A stretch of 64,000 nucleotides of DNA from Paenibacillus tyrphae. Lineage in GTDB: Bacteria; Bacillota; Bacilli; Paenibacillales; NBRC-103111. The notes beneath the pieces were generated by a model. It was not told the origin of the DNA. It made no database searches and was given only the letters and a program-made list of their open reading frames with translations. How positions within the stretch are numbered: the first letter of the stretch is position 1; each line of letters starts with the position of its first letter. The position numbers and the translations under genes were made by a program. Below are positions 1 to 7,877 of the stretch, piece after piece. The stretch spans positions 310,001-374,000 of the forward strand of contig NZ_BSDJ01000002.1 of the NCBI RefSeq assembly GCF_027925525.1, read 5' to 3'.

Positions 1-1621
1 GGGACCGTTCGGCCGCAATACCGACGATCTGCTCCGTACCGCTCCCCTTGCTGCGGATCATGGCGGCGAGCTTATTCGCCCGCTCGTTCAGTTCCCGATA
101 GGTCAGCTCCTTGCCTTCATGCCATACGGCAATGCGTTCCGGCGTCTTCCACGCCTGCGCTTCGAACAGCTCATGGATGCATGCCTCGCGCGGATACTCC
201 GCCCCTGTGCGGTTCCAATCTGCAAGCAGCCGGTTCCGTTCTGCCGGGTCGAGCATCCGCAGCTCCTTCACCCGGGCTTCGGGCCGTTCAATCGCCGCAC
301 GAAGCAGGTTCACGTAGAAGCCGATCAGCCGCCGGACCGTCTCCTGACGGAACAAGTCCGTATTGTACTCCACCCGGATTTCCATCTCGTCATCCTCTTG
401 ATGGATATCGAACAGCAGATCGACTTGGGTCGCATCCATATCCGGTTCGATCCAGGCTTCCTTTGCCCCGGCGAACGCCACTTCTTCCTTGCCCGTAACG
501 ACCATGTTAAACATAACGCGGAACAATGGATTCCGGCTGCTGCTGCGGTCGGGATTCAGCTTATGAATAAGCCGTTCAAATGGGTAATCCTGCATATCGT
601 AAGCTTCGTCCACTTGCTCGTGCACCCGGCGGAGCAGATCGTCGAAGGCGGCTTCCCCGTTCACCTCCATCCGGATGGCGACGGTGTTCACGAAAAAACC
701 GACCGCTTGCTGCAGCTCCGGGCTGTAATGCCTCCCCGCAAATACCGTGCCCACGACGACATCTCGCTGGCGCGAGCATTTGTGCAGCAGCACATAGTAA
801 GCGCATAGCAGCGCCGAAAACGGGATTACCCGCTTCTGCATGCAAAGCGTCCGCAGCCCTTGAACCACCTCGCGGGGGATCGGCTGAATTTCAAGCGCCC
901 CTGCGAAGCTTAGCCCTGGCCGGGCCGGAAAGTCCGTCGGCAGCTCAAGCGCGGGCAGCTCTCCCTGAAATTGCTTCAGCCAGTACGCTTCCTGCTCCCG
1001 GGTATGCGTCTCATCGAACGTTTCCCGCTGCCACAGCACATAGTCCGCATACCGGATTCCCGGCGCCGGCAGCTCCTCGCCGTTCGGTACGCCCGCATGC
1101 GCGTTATAGAACCATTTGAAGTCGTGCCAAATGCGCTGGAAGGTCGTAGCATCGGAAATGATATGATGCAGCTTCAGGAGCAGCATCCCTTCCGCTTCGC
1201 CCATACGTATCCAAGTGATCTGAAACAGCGGCCCCCGTCGCAGATCGACCGCCTTCAGGCTTGCTTCGGTCAGCAGATGCTGGGCCTTCGCTTCCCGCTC
1301 CTCCTCCGGCTCCGCCGACAAGTCGACCCAGTGGTAAATCCGGTCCATCGTTTCATCGAACGATTGAACGGGCGCACCTCCCACATAGCTTACTTTCGTC
1401 CGCAGCGCGGGGTGCCGTTCGGTCAAATCGCCGGCCGCCCACAATAAGGCGTCCGAATCGACGGGACCTGTCAGCCGTTTGCAGGAAATCAAATTCCAGA
1501 CGGCGCTATCCGGCAGCAGCTCGGACAAGTACAGCACCCGTTCCTGCTGGAACGAAAGGGGATAATGCGGTCTTGCCCTTTGACGGGGGATGTCCGGATA
1601 TTTTCGTAGGCGTTTGCCCAT
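1..1621 (-). CDS. Non-ribosomal peptide synthetase, single module (C-A...), truncated by window edge
   Basis: The reading frame starts at ATG 1621 (SD GAAAGG nine bases upstream) and runs open to base 1, so only the N-terminal ~540 residues are visible. It begins with a short basic leader, then a condensation domain (first motif YPLSFQQERVLYL; active-site motif HHIISDAT near residue 150, where the usual DG is DA), then the start of an adenylation domain (TPERIAVWHEGKELTYRELN) that is cut before the substrate pocket. It is strongly similar along its whole visible length to the next NRPS gene upstream, including leader and SD spacing, so the two look like a tandem duplication. It lies 29 bases after that gene and is the last visible gene of the operon. 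Substrate and C-terminal domains cannot be judged. Confidence 0.9.
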   Translation of the reverse strand, partial: MGKRLRKYPDIPRQRARPHYPLSFQQERVLYLSELLPDSAVWNLISCKRLTGPVDSDALLWAAGDLTERHPALRTKVSYVGGAPVQSFDETMDRIYHWVDLSAEPEEEREAKAQHLLTEASLKAVDLRRGPLFQITWIRMGEAEGMLLLKLHHIISDATTFQRIWHDFKWFYNAHAGVPNGEELPAPGIRYADYVLWQRETFDETHTREQEAYWLKQFQGELPALELPTDFPARPGLSFAGALEIQPIPREVVQGLRTLCMQKRVIPFSALLCAYYVLLHKCSRQRDVVVGTVFAGRHYSPELQQAVGFFVNTVAIRMEVNGEAAFDDLLRRVHEQVDEAYDMQDYPFERLIHKLNPDRSSSRNPLFRVMFNMVVTGKEEVAFAGAKEAWIEPDMDATQVDLLFDIHQEDDEMEIRVEYNTDLFRQETVRRLIGFYVNLLRAAIERPEARVKELRMLDPAERNRLLADWNRTGAEYPREACIHELFEAQAWKTPERIAVWHEGKELTYRELNERANKLAAMIRSKGSGTEQIVGIAAERS

Positions 1622-1650
1622 AGCAACCAACCTTTCGGGCTTCCCTGTCG

Positions 1651-4600
1651 TTAAGCTTGCGGTACGGCCTTGGGAAGCATAGGCTCGATGATTTTGGCAA
1701 TGTCCTTAATCACCGGCAAATCGATAAAATCCATCAAGGTCAAGCTAATCTGGAACGCGCTCTCGATTTCGGTAACGAACCGGATCGTTAATAAGGAATT
1801 GCCGCCCAATCGGAAGAAATTGTCGTTCACGCCGATGCCTTGCATGTTCAGGATGTTTTCCGTAATTTCGATCAGCTTTCTCTCAATTTCCGTCACAGGT
1901 GCCTCTTCCGCCGGTTGGGGCGACAAGGCGGCTTCCGGCGACGGCAGCGCTTTGCGGTCCACTTTACCGCTTGTGCTCAAAGGCAGCTTTTCCAGTCTCA
2001 TGTAACGGGTCGGAACCATATAGGCAGGCAGCCAACGACCGAGATGCACGGTCCACTCCTCATCCGGCTTCTCCTCATCGGTCACGACATAAGCGACGAG
2101 ACTTTCGAGACCGGACGAATCTTCTTTCACCGCAACGGCAGCGCCCCGTACCGACGGATGCTGCAGCAGCGTCTTCTCGATTTCCTCCAGCTCGATCCGG
2201 AAGCCCCGCAGCTTGACCTGCTGGTCGATCCGCCCCCGGAAGACGATGTTGCCATCCTCCTGCCAACGAGCCAAATCCCCCGTCCGGTACAGCTTCTCGC
2301 CCGGGCAGAACGGATGGTCCATGAATTTGTGCGCCGTCAGCTCCGGCTGGTTCAAATAGCCTCTCGCCAGCCCTTTCCCGGCAAGACAAAGCTCGCCGTC
2401 TACTCCGACCGGCTGCAGGTTCATATGCTCGTCGACAATGTACGCCCGCATGTTGCTGATCGGCTTCCCGATGGGCACCCGGTGCAGCTCTTCGCCACCC
2501 GTGAAAGCGAAGCCCGTGGCATAGATCGTTGCTTCCGTCGGACCGTACAGATTGACGAGCTTCGTCGGCAGTCCCAAGGAATAAAACTTCTGGACCGTAT
2601 GAGCGCCTAATGCCTCTCCGGCGGCGAACACGTATTTCAAGCTTTGCAGTGCAGGAGCAGCATCCTTGCTCTCGGCCACATCCATAAACGATTGCAGCAT
2701 GGACGGCGCGAAATTCATATGCGTCACTTGATGACGCCGAATCGTCTCGATGATTCTTGCCGGTTCCTTCTCGGCCCCCGGCTCCAGAATGACGAGCTTA
2801 CCGCCCGTAAAGAAGCAGCCGAACAGTTCGCTCATGGACACGTCGAAGGTAAACGACGTTTTGAGCAAATACGCGTCTTCCTGCTCCAAAGGAAACAATC
2901 TCTGCAAATGGGCCAGTGTATTGACGAGCGAGCCATGCTCCACCATGACCCCTTTGGGCTTTCCGGTCGAGCCCGACGTATACAGGATATACGCCAGATC
3001 GCTCGGGACGCTCGCACGGCTGAGATTCGAGCGATCCCCTTCAGCCCTCTCTTCGATCGCGAGCGTCAGAACGGGCAGGCCTTTCGCCGTTTCGGCCTCG
3101 CCGGACGGAACAAGCAGGACGCGGGCTCCGCTGTCCTCCAGCATGAACCGCTTGCGTTCCTCCGGGAACCCGGGATCGATGGGAAGATACGCCCCCCCGG
3201 CTTTGAGCACCGCGAGGATGCCGATCATCATGGCAAACGACCGTTCCGTCATCACCCCGACGATGCTTTCGGCAGCGACTCCGTTGTCCTGCAGCGTGCG
3301 GGCCAACCCGTTCGCCTGGGCGTTCAGCTCCCCGTAGGTCATCGTCCGCTCGCCGAAGGCCAGAGCGACGCGTTCCGGCGTCTTCTTCGCCTGCGCTTCG
3401 AACAGCTCGTGAACGCAAACATCGCGGGGGTATTCCGCCTCGGTCCGGGTCCACTCGCTCAGCAGCTTCTTGCGCTCCTGCGGGTCCAGCATATCCAATT
3501 CCTTCACTTGCACCTCGGGATGCTCCACAAGCTTCCTCAGCAGGTTTACGTACAGCTCCATCAAGTGCCGGACGGTTTCCCGGCGGAACAGGTCCGTATT
3601 ATATTCCAACCGCATTTCCATCGCGTCATCCTGCTGATGGATGTTGAGCAGCAGGTCCACCTGGGTCGCATCCAGCACCGGCTCCTCCCAAACCTCCTCC
3701 GCACCGGCGAACGTCGCTTTTTCCTTGGCGGAGCTGACGAGGTTGAACATCGCGCGATACAATGGATTGCGCACGCTTCGCCGCTCCGGGTTCAGCTTCT
3801 GGATCAGCCGTTCGAACGGATAATCCTGCATGTAGTACGCTTCGTCGACTTTGTCATGCACGCGCTTCAGCAGCTCGTCAAAGGCCGCTTCCCCATCCAC
3901 GTCCATCCGGATCGCCACGGTGTTGACGAAGAAGCCGGCGGCCTGGGCCAGGCTGGAGCTGTATTGCCTTCCCGAAAATACCGTCCCGACCACGACGTCC
4001 TGCTGGCGGGAGCACTTCTGCAACAGCACGTAATAAGCGCACAGCAACGCCGAGAAAGGAATCACCTTATGCCGCATGCAGAGCGACCGCAGCTTTTTCA
4101 CCAGATCAGCCGGCAGCGCCCGGATTTCAAGCGCTCCCCGGAAGCTGAGCTGCGCAGGCTCTTGGAAATCCGTCGGCAAGTCGAGCACCGGCAGCTCTCC
4201 TTGAAACTGCTTGAGCCAATAAGCCTCCTGCTCCTGCGTATGCGCTTCGTCGAAATTCGCCCGCTGCCAGTGCACGTAATCCGCGTAATCGACCGCGAGC
4301 GGCTTGAGCTCTTCCCCGCCGGTCACACCCATGCGCGCGTTGTAGAATGCTTTTAGATCGCGCCAAAGGAGCTGGAACGTCGTCTCGTCGGAAATAATAT
4401 GGTGCAGCTTCAAGATGATGAGGCATTCGGCTGCTCCCGCGCCACCCATCGGCACGACGATCACTTGGAACAGCGGGTCGCCACTCACATCAATCGGCTC
4501 CCGGCACACGTCCGTCAGCTTCCGCAACGCCGCTTCATCCTGCAGCCCCGCCTCCTCCGACGAACCGTCGATCCGTTGGAAAATAACTTCCAGCGTCTGA

Positions 4601-4869
4601 TCGAACGTTTGAACCGGAGCTCCGTTCTCATAGCTCACTCTCGTCCGCAGCACCGTATGCCGGCCGATCAAGTCGCCCACCGCTTGGCGCAAAGCCTCCG
4701 GATCGATGTCTCCCGTCACGCGCTTGCAGGAAATTTTGTTCCACAGCGTGCTGCCCGGCAGCAGCTCGGAGAGGTACAGCACCCGCTCCTGCTGGAAGGA
4801 AAGCGGATAGCTCGGCTGCTCGCTTTGACGCGAAATCGCCGGGTACTTGCGTTTTGCCCGTTTCGTCAT
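1651..4869 (-). CDS. Non-ribosomal peptide synthetase, one module C-A-PCP
   Basis: This is a 1,072-residue single-module NRPS: condensation domain about 22-440 (HHIISDET near residue 158, DG changed to DE), adenylation domain about 470-975 ([56 protein letters not shown]) and a carrier domain about 990-1060 (NFFRLGGNSLL). It has no thioesterase or epimerase. Hand alignment of the pocket to GrsA gives D-V-S-N-F-A-L-I-Y-K, which I cannot assign safely. I chose ATG 4869 over ATG 4878 because GAAAGG is then nine bases away, as in the downstream paralogue. The N-terminal C domain implies an upstream donor; the free carrier protein at 12304-12537 is the obvious candidate. Confidence 0.95.
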   Translation of the reverse strand: MTKRAKRKYPAISRQSEQPSYPLSFQQERVLYLSELLPGSTLWNKISCKRVTGDIDPEALRQAVGDLIGRHTVLRTRVSYENGAPVQTFDQTLEVIFQRIDGSSEEAGLQDEAALRKLTDVCREPIDVSGDPLFQVIVVPMGGAGAAECLIILKLHHIISDETTFQLLWRDLKAFYNARMGVTGGEELKPLAVDYADYVHWQRANFDEAHTQEQEAYWLKQFQGELPVLDLPTDFQEPAQLSFRGALEIRALPADLVKKLRSLCMRHKVIPFSALLCAYYVLLQKCSRQQDVVVGTVFSGRQYSSSLAQAAGFFVNTVAIRMDVDGEAAFDELLKRVHDKVDEAYYMQDYPFERLIQKLNPERRSVRNPLYRAMFNLVSSAKEKATFAGAEEVWEEPVLDATQVDLLLNIHQQDDAMEMRLEYNTDLFRRETVRHLMELYVNLLRKLVEHPEVQVKELDMLDPQERKKLLSEWTRTEAEYPRDVCVHELFEAQAKKTPERVALAFGERTMTYGELNAQANGLARTLQDNGVAAESIVGVMTERSFAMMIGILAVLKAGGAYLPIDPGFPEERKRFMLEDSGARVLLVPSGEAETAKGLPVLTLAIEERAEGDRSNLSRASVPSDLAYILYTSGSTGKPKGVMVEHGSLVNTLAHLQRLFPLEQEDAYLLKTSFTFDVSMSELFGCFFTGGKLVILEPGAEKEPARIIETIRRHQVTHMNFAPSMLQSFMDVAESKDAAPALQSLKYVFAAGEALGAHTVQKFYSLGLPTKLVNLYGPTEATIYATGFAFTGGEELHRVPIGKPISNMRAYIVDEHMNLQPVGVDGELCLAGKGLARGYLNQPELTAHKFMDHPFCPGEKLYRTGDLARWQEDGNIVFRGRIDQQVKLRGFRIELEEIEKTLLQHPSVRGAAVAVKEDSSGLESLVAYVVTDEEKPDEEWTVHLGRWLPAYMVPTRYMRLEKLPLSTSGKVDRKALPSPEAALSPQPAEEAPVTEIERKLIEITENILNMQGIGVNDNFFRLGGNSLLTIRFVTEIESAFQISLTLMDFIDLPVIKDIAKIIEPMLPKAVPQA

Positions 4870-4896
4870 GAGATTCATCCTTTCGTCCTGGTTTCC

Positions 4897-6057
4897 TTAA
4901 GAGCTTCGGCTTCCTCGCTTGATGAGTTCGTCCGCAATGATCAACCGCTGAATTTCCGACGTTCCGTCTCCGATCTCCGTCAGCTTCGCGTCCCGGAAAA
5001 ATCGCTCCAACGGCAAGTCTCTGGAGTAACCATACCCGCCAAACAGCTGGATCGCATCCTTCGTCACTTGGGTCGCGACCTCCGAGGCGAACAGCTTGGC
5101 CTCCGACGCCTCCTTCGCATATTTCTCTCCGTTGTCCTTCATCCGGGCCGCTTTTTGCAGCAACAGATCGGCGGCATTGATATTCATCTCCATATCGGCC
5201 AACATATTTTTCACCGACTGAAAATGGTAAAGATATTGATCGAACTGCTTTCTTTGCTTGACGTAGCTGATACAGTACTGCTTGGCTTCTTCCGCAATGC
5301 CGACGGCGATCGCCGCCATCCCCAGCCTGGCGCTGACGAGCGTCTGGTGCAGGATGTCCAGACCGAAATTTTTACGCCCGATGAGGCAAGTCTTCGGAAC
5401 CTTGACACCGTCCAGAATCAACTCGCCTGTATCGGAGCTTCGCATCCCGAGCTTCCGCTCTTTTTTGCCGGACGTGGACAGGCCCTGCATCCCTTTTTCC
5501 AGCAAAAATATGCTGATGCCGAGCAGCTTCTTCTCCGGCGCCGTCTTGGCGGGCACGATGTAGTAATCCGCATAGTTGCCGTTCGTCACAAAAATTTTTG
5601 AACCATCGAGCACATAATGATCGTCCGCTTCGACCGCCTTCGTCTGCATCGACGACATATCCGACCCGCTGCCGGGCTCCGTGAGCGCGAAGGCGCCAAT
5701 TTTTTCCCCGGAGAGCATGGGCTGCAAATAACGCGCTTTCTGCTCTTCCGTGCCGAAGGCGCTGACCGGGTTGCAGGTTAAGCTGGCGTGCGCGACGACG
5801 GTCATGGCGGTGGAGGCGCACGCCTTGGCCAGCTCCTTCACGAAGCCGGTATACGTGTCATAGTCCAGCTCCAAGCCTCCGTATTCCTTCGGATATGGAA
5901 TGCCCAGCAGACCGAGGCGCCCCATCTCCCGGATATTGTCCAGCGGAAATTGCTCGCGCTCATCCGTTTCGCTTGCGATGGGCCGGACTTTCCGCTTAAT
6001 GAACGTTTCGGCCGTATCAAATACCGCCTTCCGCACTTCCCCGTATTCCAGTTCCAT
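4897..6057 (-). CDS. Acyl-CoA dehydrogenase-family flavoprotein
   Basis: A 386-residue member of the FAD acyl-CoA dehydrogenase family, with the usual helical N-domain, the FAD/substrate motif FALTEPGSGSD and the C-terminal FGGYGYSRDLPLERFFRD and GTSEIQR motifs. The catalytic-base segment, normally YEGT in short/medium-chain enzymes, reads GDGT, so Asp replaces Glu. The alternative glutamate used by isovaleryl-CoA dehydrogenase also seems absent (LDILHQTL). In this operon, with both Etf subunits, a ligase and a carrier protein, the likely substrate is a carrier-bound acyl or aminoacyl thioester rather than a CoA ester (inference). The start is ATG 6057 with SD GGAG, four bases after the asnB-like stop; a longer frame would need TTG at 6072 inside the upstream gene. 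Confidence 0.93.
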   Translation of the reverse strand: MELEYGEVRKAVFDTAETFIKRKVRPIASETDEREQFPLDNIREMGRLGLLGIPYPKEYGGLELDYDTYTGFVKELAKACASTAMTVVAHASLTCNPVSAFGTEEQKARYLQPMLSGEKIGAFALTEPGSGSDMSSMQTKAVEADDHYVLDGSKIFVTNGNYADYYIVPAKTAPEKKLLGISIFLLEKGMQGLSTSGKKERKLGMRSSDTGELILDGVKVPKTCLIGRKNFGLDILHQTLVSARLGMAAIAVGIAEEAKQYCISYVKQRKQFDQYLYHFQSVKNMLADMEMNINAADLLLQKAARMKDNGEKYAKEASEAKLFASEVATQVTKDAIQLFGGYGYSRDLPLERFFRDAKLTEIGDGTSEIQRLIIADELIKRGSRSS

Positions 6058-6061
6058 ATCC

Positions 6062-7837
6062 TCACACTCCAAACGTTTTGTGCCAGCATTCCAACGCGAT
6101 CAAAGCGTGCGACGTTCTGAAAATCGCCAGATTGTCCATGTGTTCATACCCGTTCTTTTTGTTGAAAAAATCGTTCGCCGCCCGTTTGTCGAAGTACGCG
6201 GAAATTTTGGAATTGCCCGATTGGATCAGCTCGTTGGCGATGTTTTTCTGGACGACGACCGATTTCGGATCGACCGGGAACGGGAACGGCCGTTTCTTCC
6301 GCTCGACGATTTCCTTCGGCAGCAGCTCTCGGGCGATTTCTTTCAGGATGATTTTCTCTTTGCCGTCCTTAAGCTTGTAAGCCGAAGGAATATTCGCCAC
6401 ATAGTCGACGATCCGGTAGTCGAGAAAAGGAACCCTCGCCTCGATGCCCCAAGCCATGCTCGTTTTGTCCTGCCTTTCCAGCATTTCCAGCAAATAGAGC
6501 TTGATGAACAAGTACAGCACTTTGTTCAGCTCATCGTCCGCCTCGAACCGGGAGGTCATGTCGCGCAAGGCCGAGGACACGTTTTCCTTGAACCGGGTTT
6601 GTCGGGCGACATCGGGATTCAGCAGGCCGGACACCTCCTGGAGATACGGCGCCCAAGGGAATTCCGTAAGCTGGCTTGCCGGCTTGTGGTTCAAGAAAAA
6701 GAAATATCCGCCGAACAGCTCATCCGACCCTTCGCCCGACAGGACGACCGTGACGTCGCTTTTTAACCTCTGATACAGCAGGTACACGGAAGGAGTCGTC
6801 AGGTCGACCGGCTTTTCCACGTGCCAGGTCGTCTTTTCCAGCATGTCGTGGTAGTCCTCCGGCCGGAAAATAAACTCTTTATGCTCGGTTTGCAAGGCGT
6901 CCGCCATCAGCCGGGCGTAGATCGTATCCGAGTTTGCTCCCGCAACCTCGCTGTTCTTGCCGTACTCCATCGAAAATGTTTTCAGCCGGTGGGACGCATG
7001 CCCCGCAGCGAGGGCGGTAATTAAACTGGAGTCCAGCCCTCCGCTGAGCAGGGAGCCGAACGGCACGTCGCTCATCAGCCGCATGCGCACCGACTCTTGA
7101 AGGAGCGCGAGCGTATGCTCTTTGTAATCACCAAACGTCTGAGGCTCCTCCGCCGACTGCCGCAAAGCGATATCCCAGTACGGAATAAGCCGCTTCGTCT
7201 TGTTGCGGAACAGCAGCGCATGGCCGGGCGGAACGGATTGAATGTGCTTGAACATTGTGTGCCCGTTCAAAAGCGCCGTGCAGAATAAATATTCGGGAAT
7301 CGCCGCCGGCTCCGCCTCCGCCCGGATGTCCGGGTGCTGCAGGATCGCTTTGACCTCCGACGCGAACAGCAGCGCTTGATCAGACAAGCTGTAGTAAAGC
7401 GGCTTCACCCCCAGCCGGTCACGGGCCAGGAAGAGCGTCTCCGCCTTCTCGTCCCAGATCGCAAAAGCAAACATGCCGTTGAACCTGCGTACGCAGTCCG
7501 GGCCATACTCCTCATAGCTGTGCACGATGACCTCGGTGTCGCAATCCGTCACGAAGCGGTGGCCCTTGTTCTCCAGATCGCGCTTCAGCTCGCGGAAATT
7601 GTAAATCTCCCCGTTGTAGGTGACCCAGACGGTATGGTCCTCGTTCGTCATCGGCTGCTTGCCGTTCTGAAGATCGATGACCGACAGCCGCCGGTGCCCG
7701 AGCCCGATAAACGTATCGACGAACACGCCCTCGCCGTCCGGACCGCGATGCGCCAGCGCCTCGTTCATCCGGTTCAGCACCGCTTCCGAGACGGGCGATT
7801 CCTTCCCATAATGGTACGCTCCGCAAATGCCGCACAT
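6062..7837 (-). CDS. Asparagine synthase-type glutamine amidotransferase (AsnB family)
   Basis: A 591-residue class II glutamine amidotransferase. The N-terminal nucleophile Cys2 (MCGICG) and the glutaminase motifs RGPDGEG and YNGEIYNF are intact. The C-terminal synthetase half carries the PP-loop SGGLDSSL and the LSGEGSDELFGGY motif, so both half-reactions look possible. Full-length AsnB enzymes transfer ammonia to an AMP-activated carboxylate; beta-lactam synthetases and other secondary-metabolism homologues use the same fold. Because it lies inside a biosynthetic operon it probably amidates a pathway intermediate rather than aspartate (inference). Start ATG 7837 has a strong SD (AAAGGAGGG). 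It is followed four bases later by the dehydrogenase gene. Confidence 0.93.
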   Translation of the reverse strand: MCGICGAYHYGKESPVSEAVLNRMNEALAHRGPDGEGVFVDTFIGLGHRRLSVIDLQNGKQPMTNEDHTVWVTYNGEIYNFRELKRDLENKGHRFVTDCDTEVIVHSYEEYGPDCVRRFNGMFAFAIWDEKAETLFLARDRLGVKPLYYSLSDQALLFASEVKAILQHPDIRAEAEPAAIPEYLFCTALLNGHTMFKHIQSVPPGHALLFRNKTKRLIPYWDIALRQSAEEPQTFGDYKEHTLALLQESVRMRLMSDVPFGSLLSGGLDSSLITALAAGHASHRLKTFSMEYGKNSEVAGANSDTIYARLMADALQTEHKEFIFRPEDYHDMLEKTTWHVEKPVDLTTPSVYLLYQRLKSDVTVVLSGEGSDELFGGYFFFLNHKPASQLTEFPWAPYLQEVSGLLNPDVARQTRFKENVSSALRDMTSRFEADDELNKVLYLFIKLYLLEMLERQDKTSMAWGIEARVPFLDYRIVDYVANIPSAYKLKDGKEKIILKEIARELLPKEIVERKKRPFPFPVDPKSVVVQKNIANELIQSGNSKISAYFDKRAANDFFNKKNGYEHMDNLAIFRTSHALIALECWHKTFGV

Positions 7838-7877
7838 TGGGGTTCCCTCCTTTCGGTTCCGTGTGGCGGATCAGAAG

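Noticed and set aside
2644-4356. Long plus-strand frame opposite the NRPS gene
   Set aside because: It is the antisense of a well-supported C-A-PCP gene, with His/Arg/Gln-rich composition typical of shadow frames and no SD or family match. The same applies to other long antisense frames over 40-60 kb.
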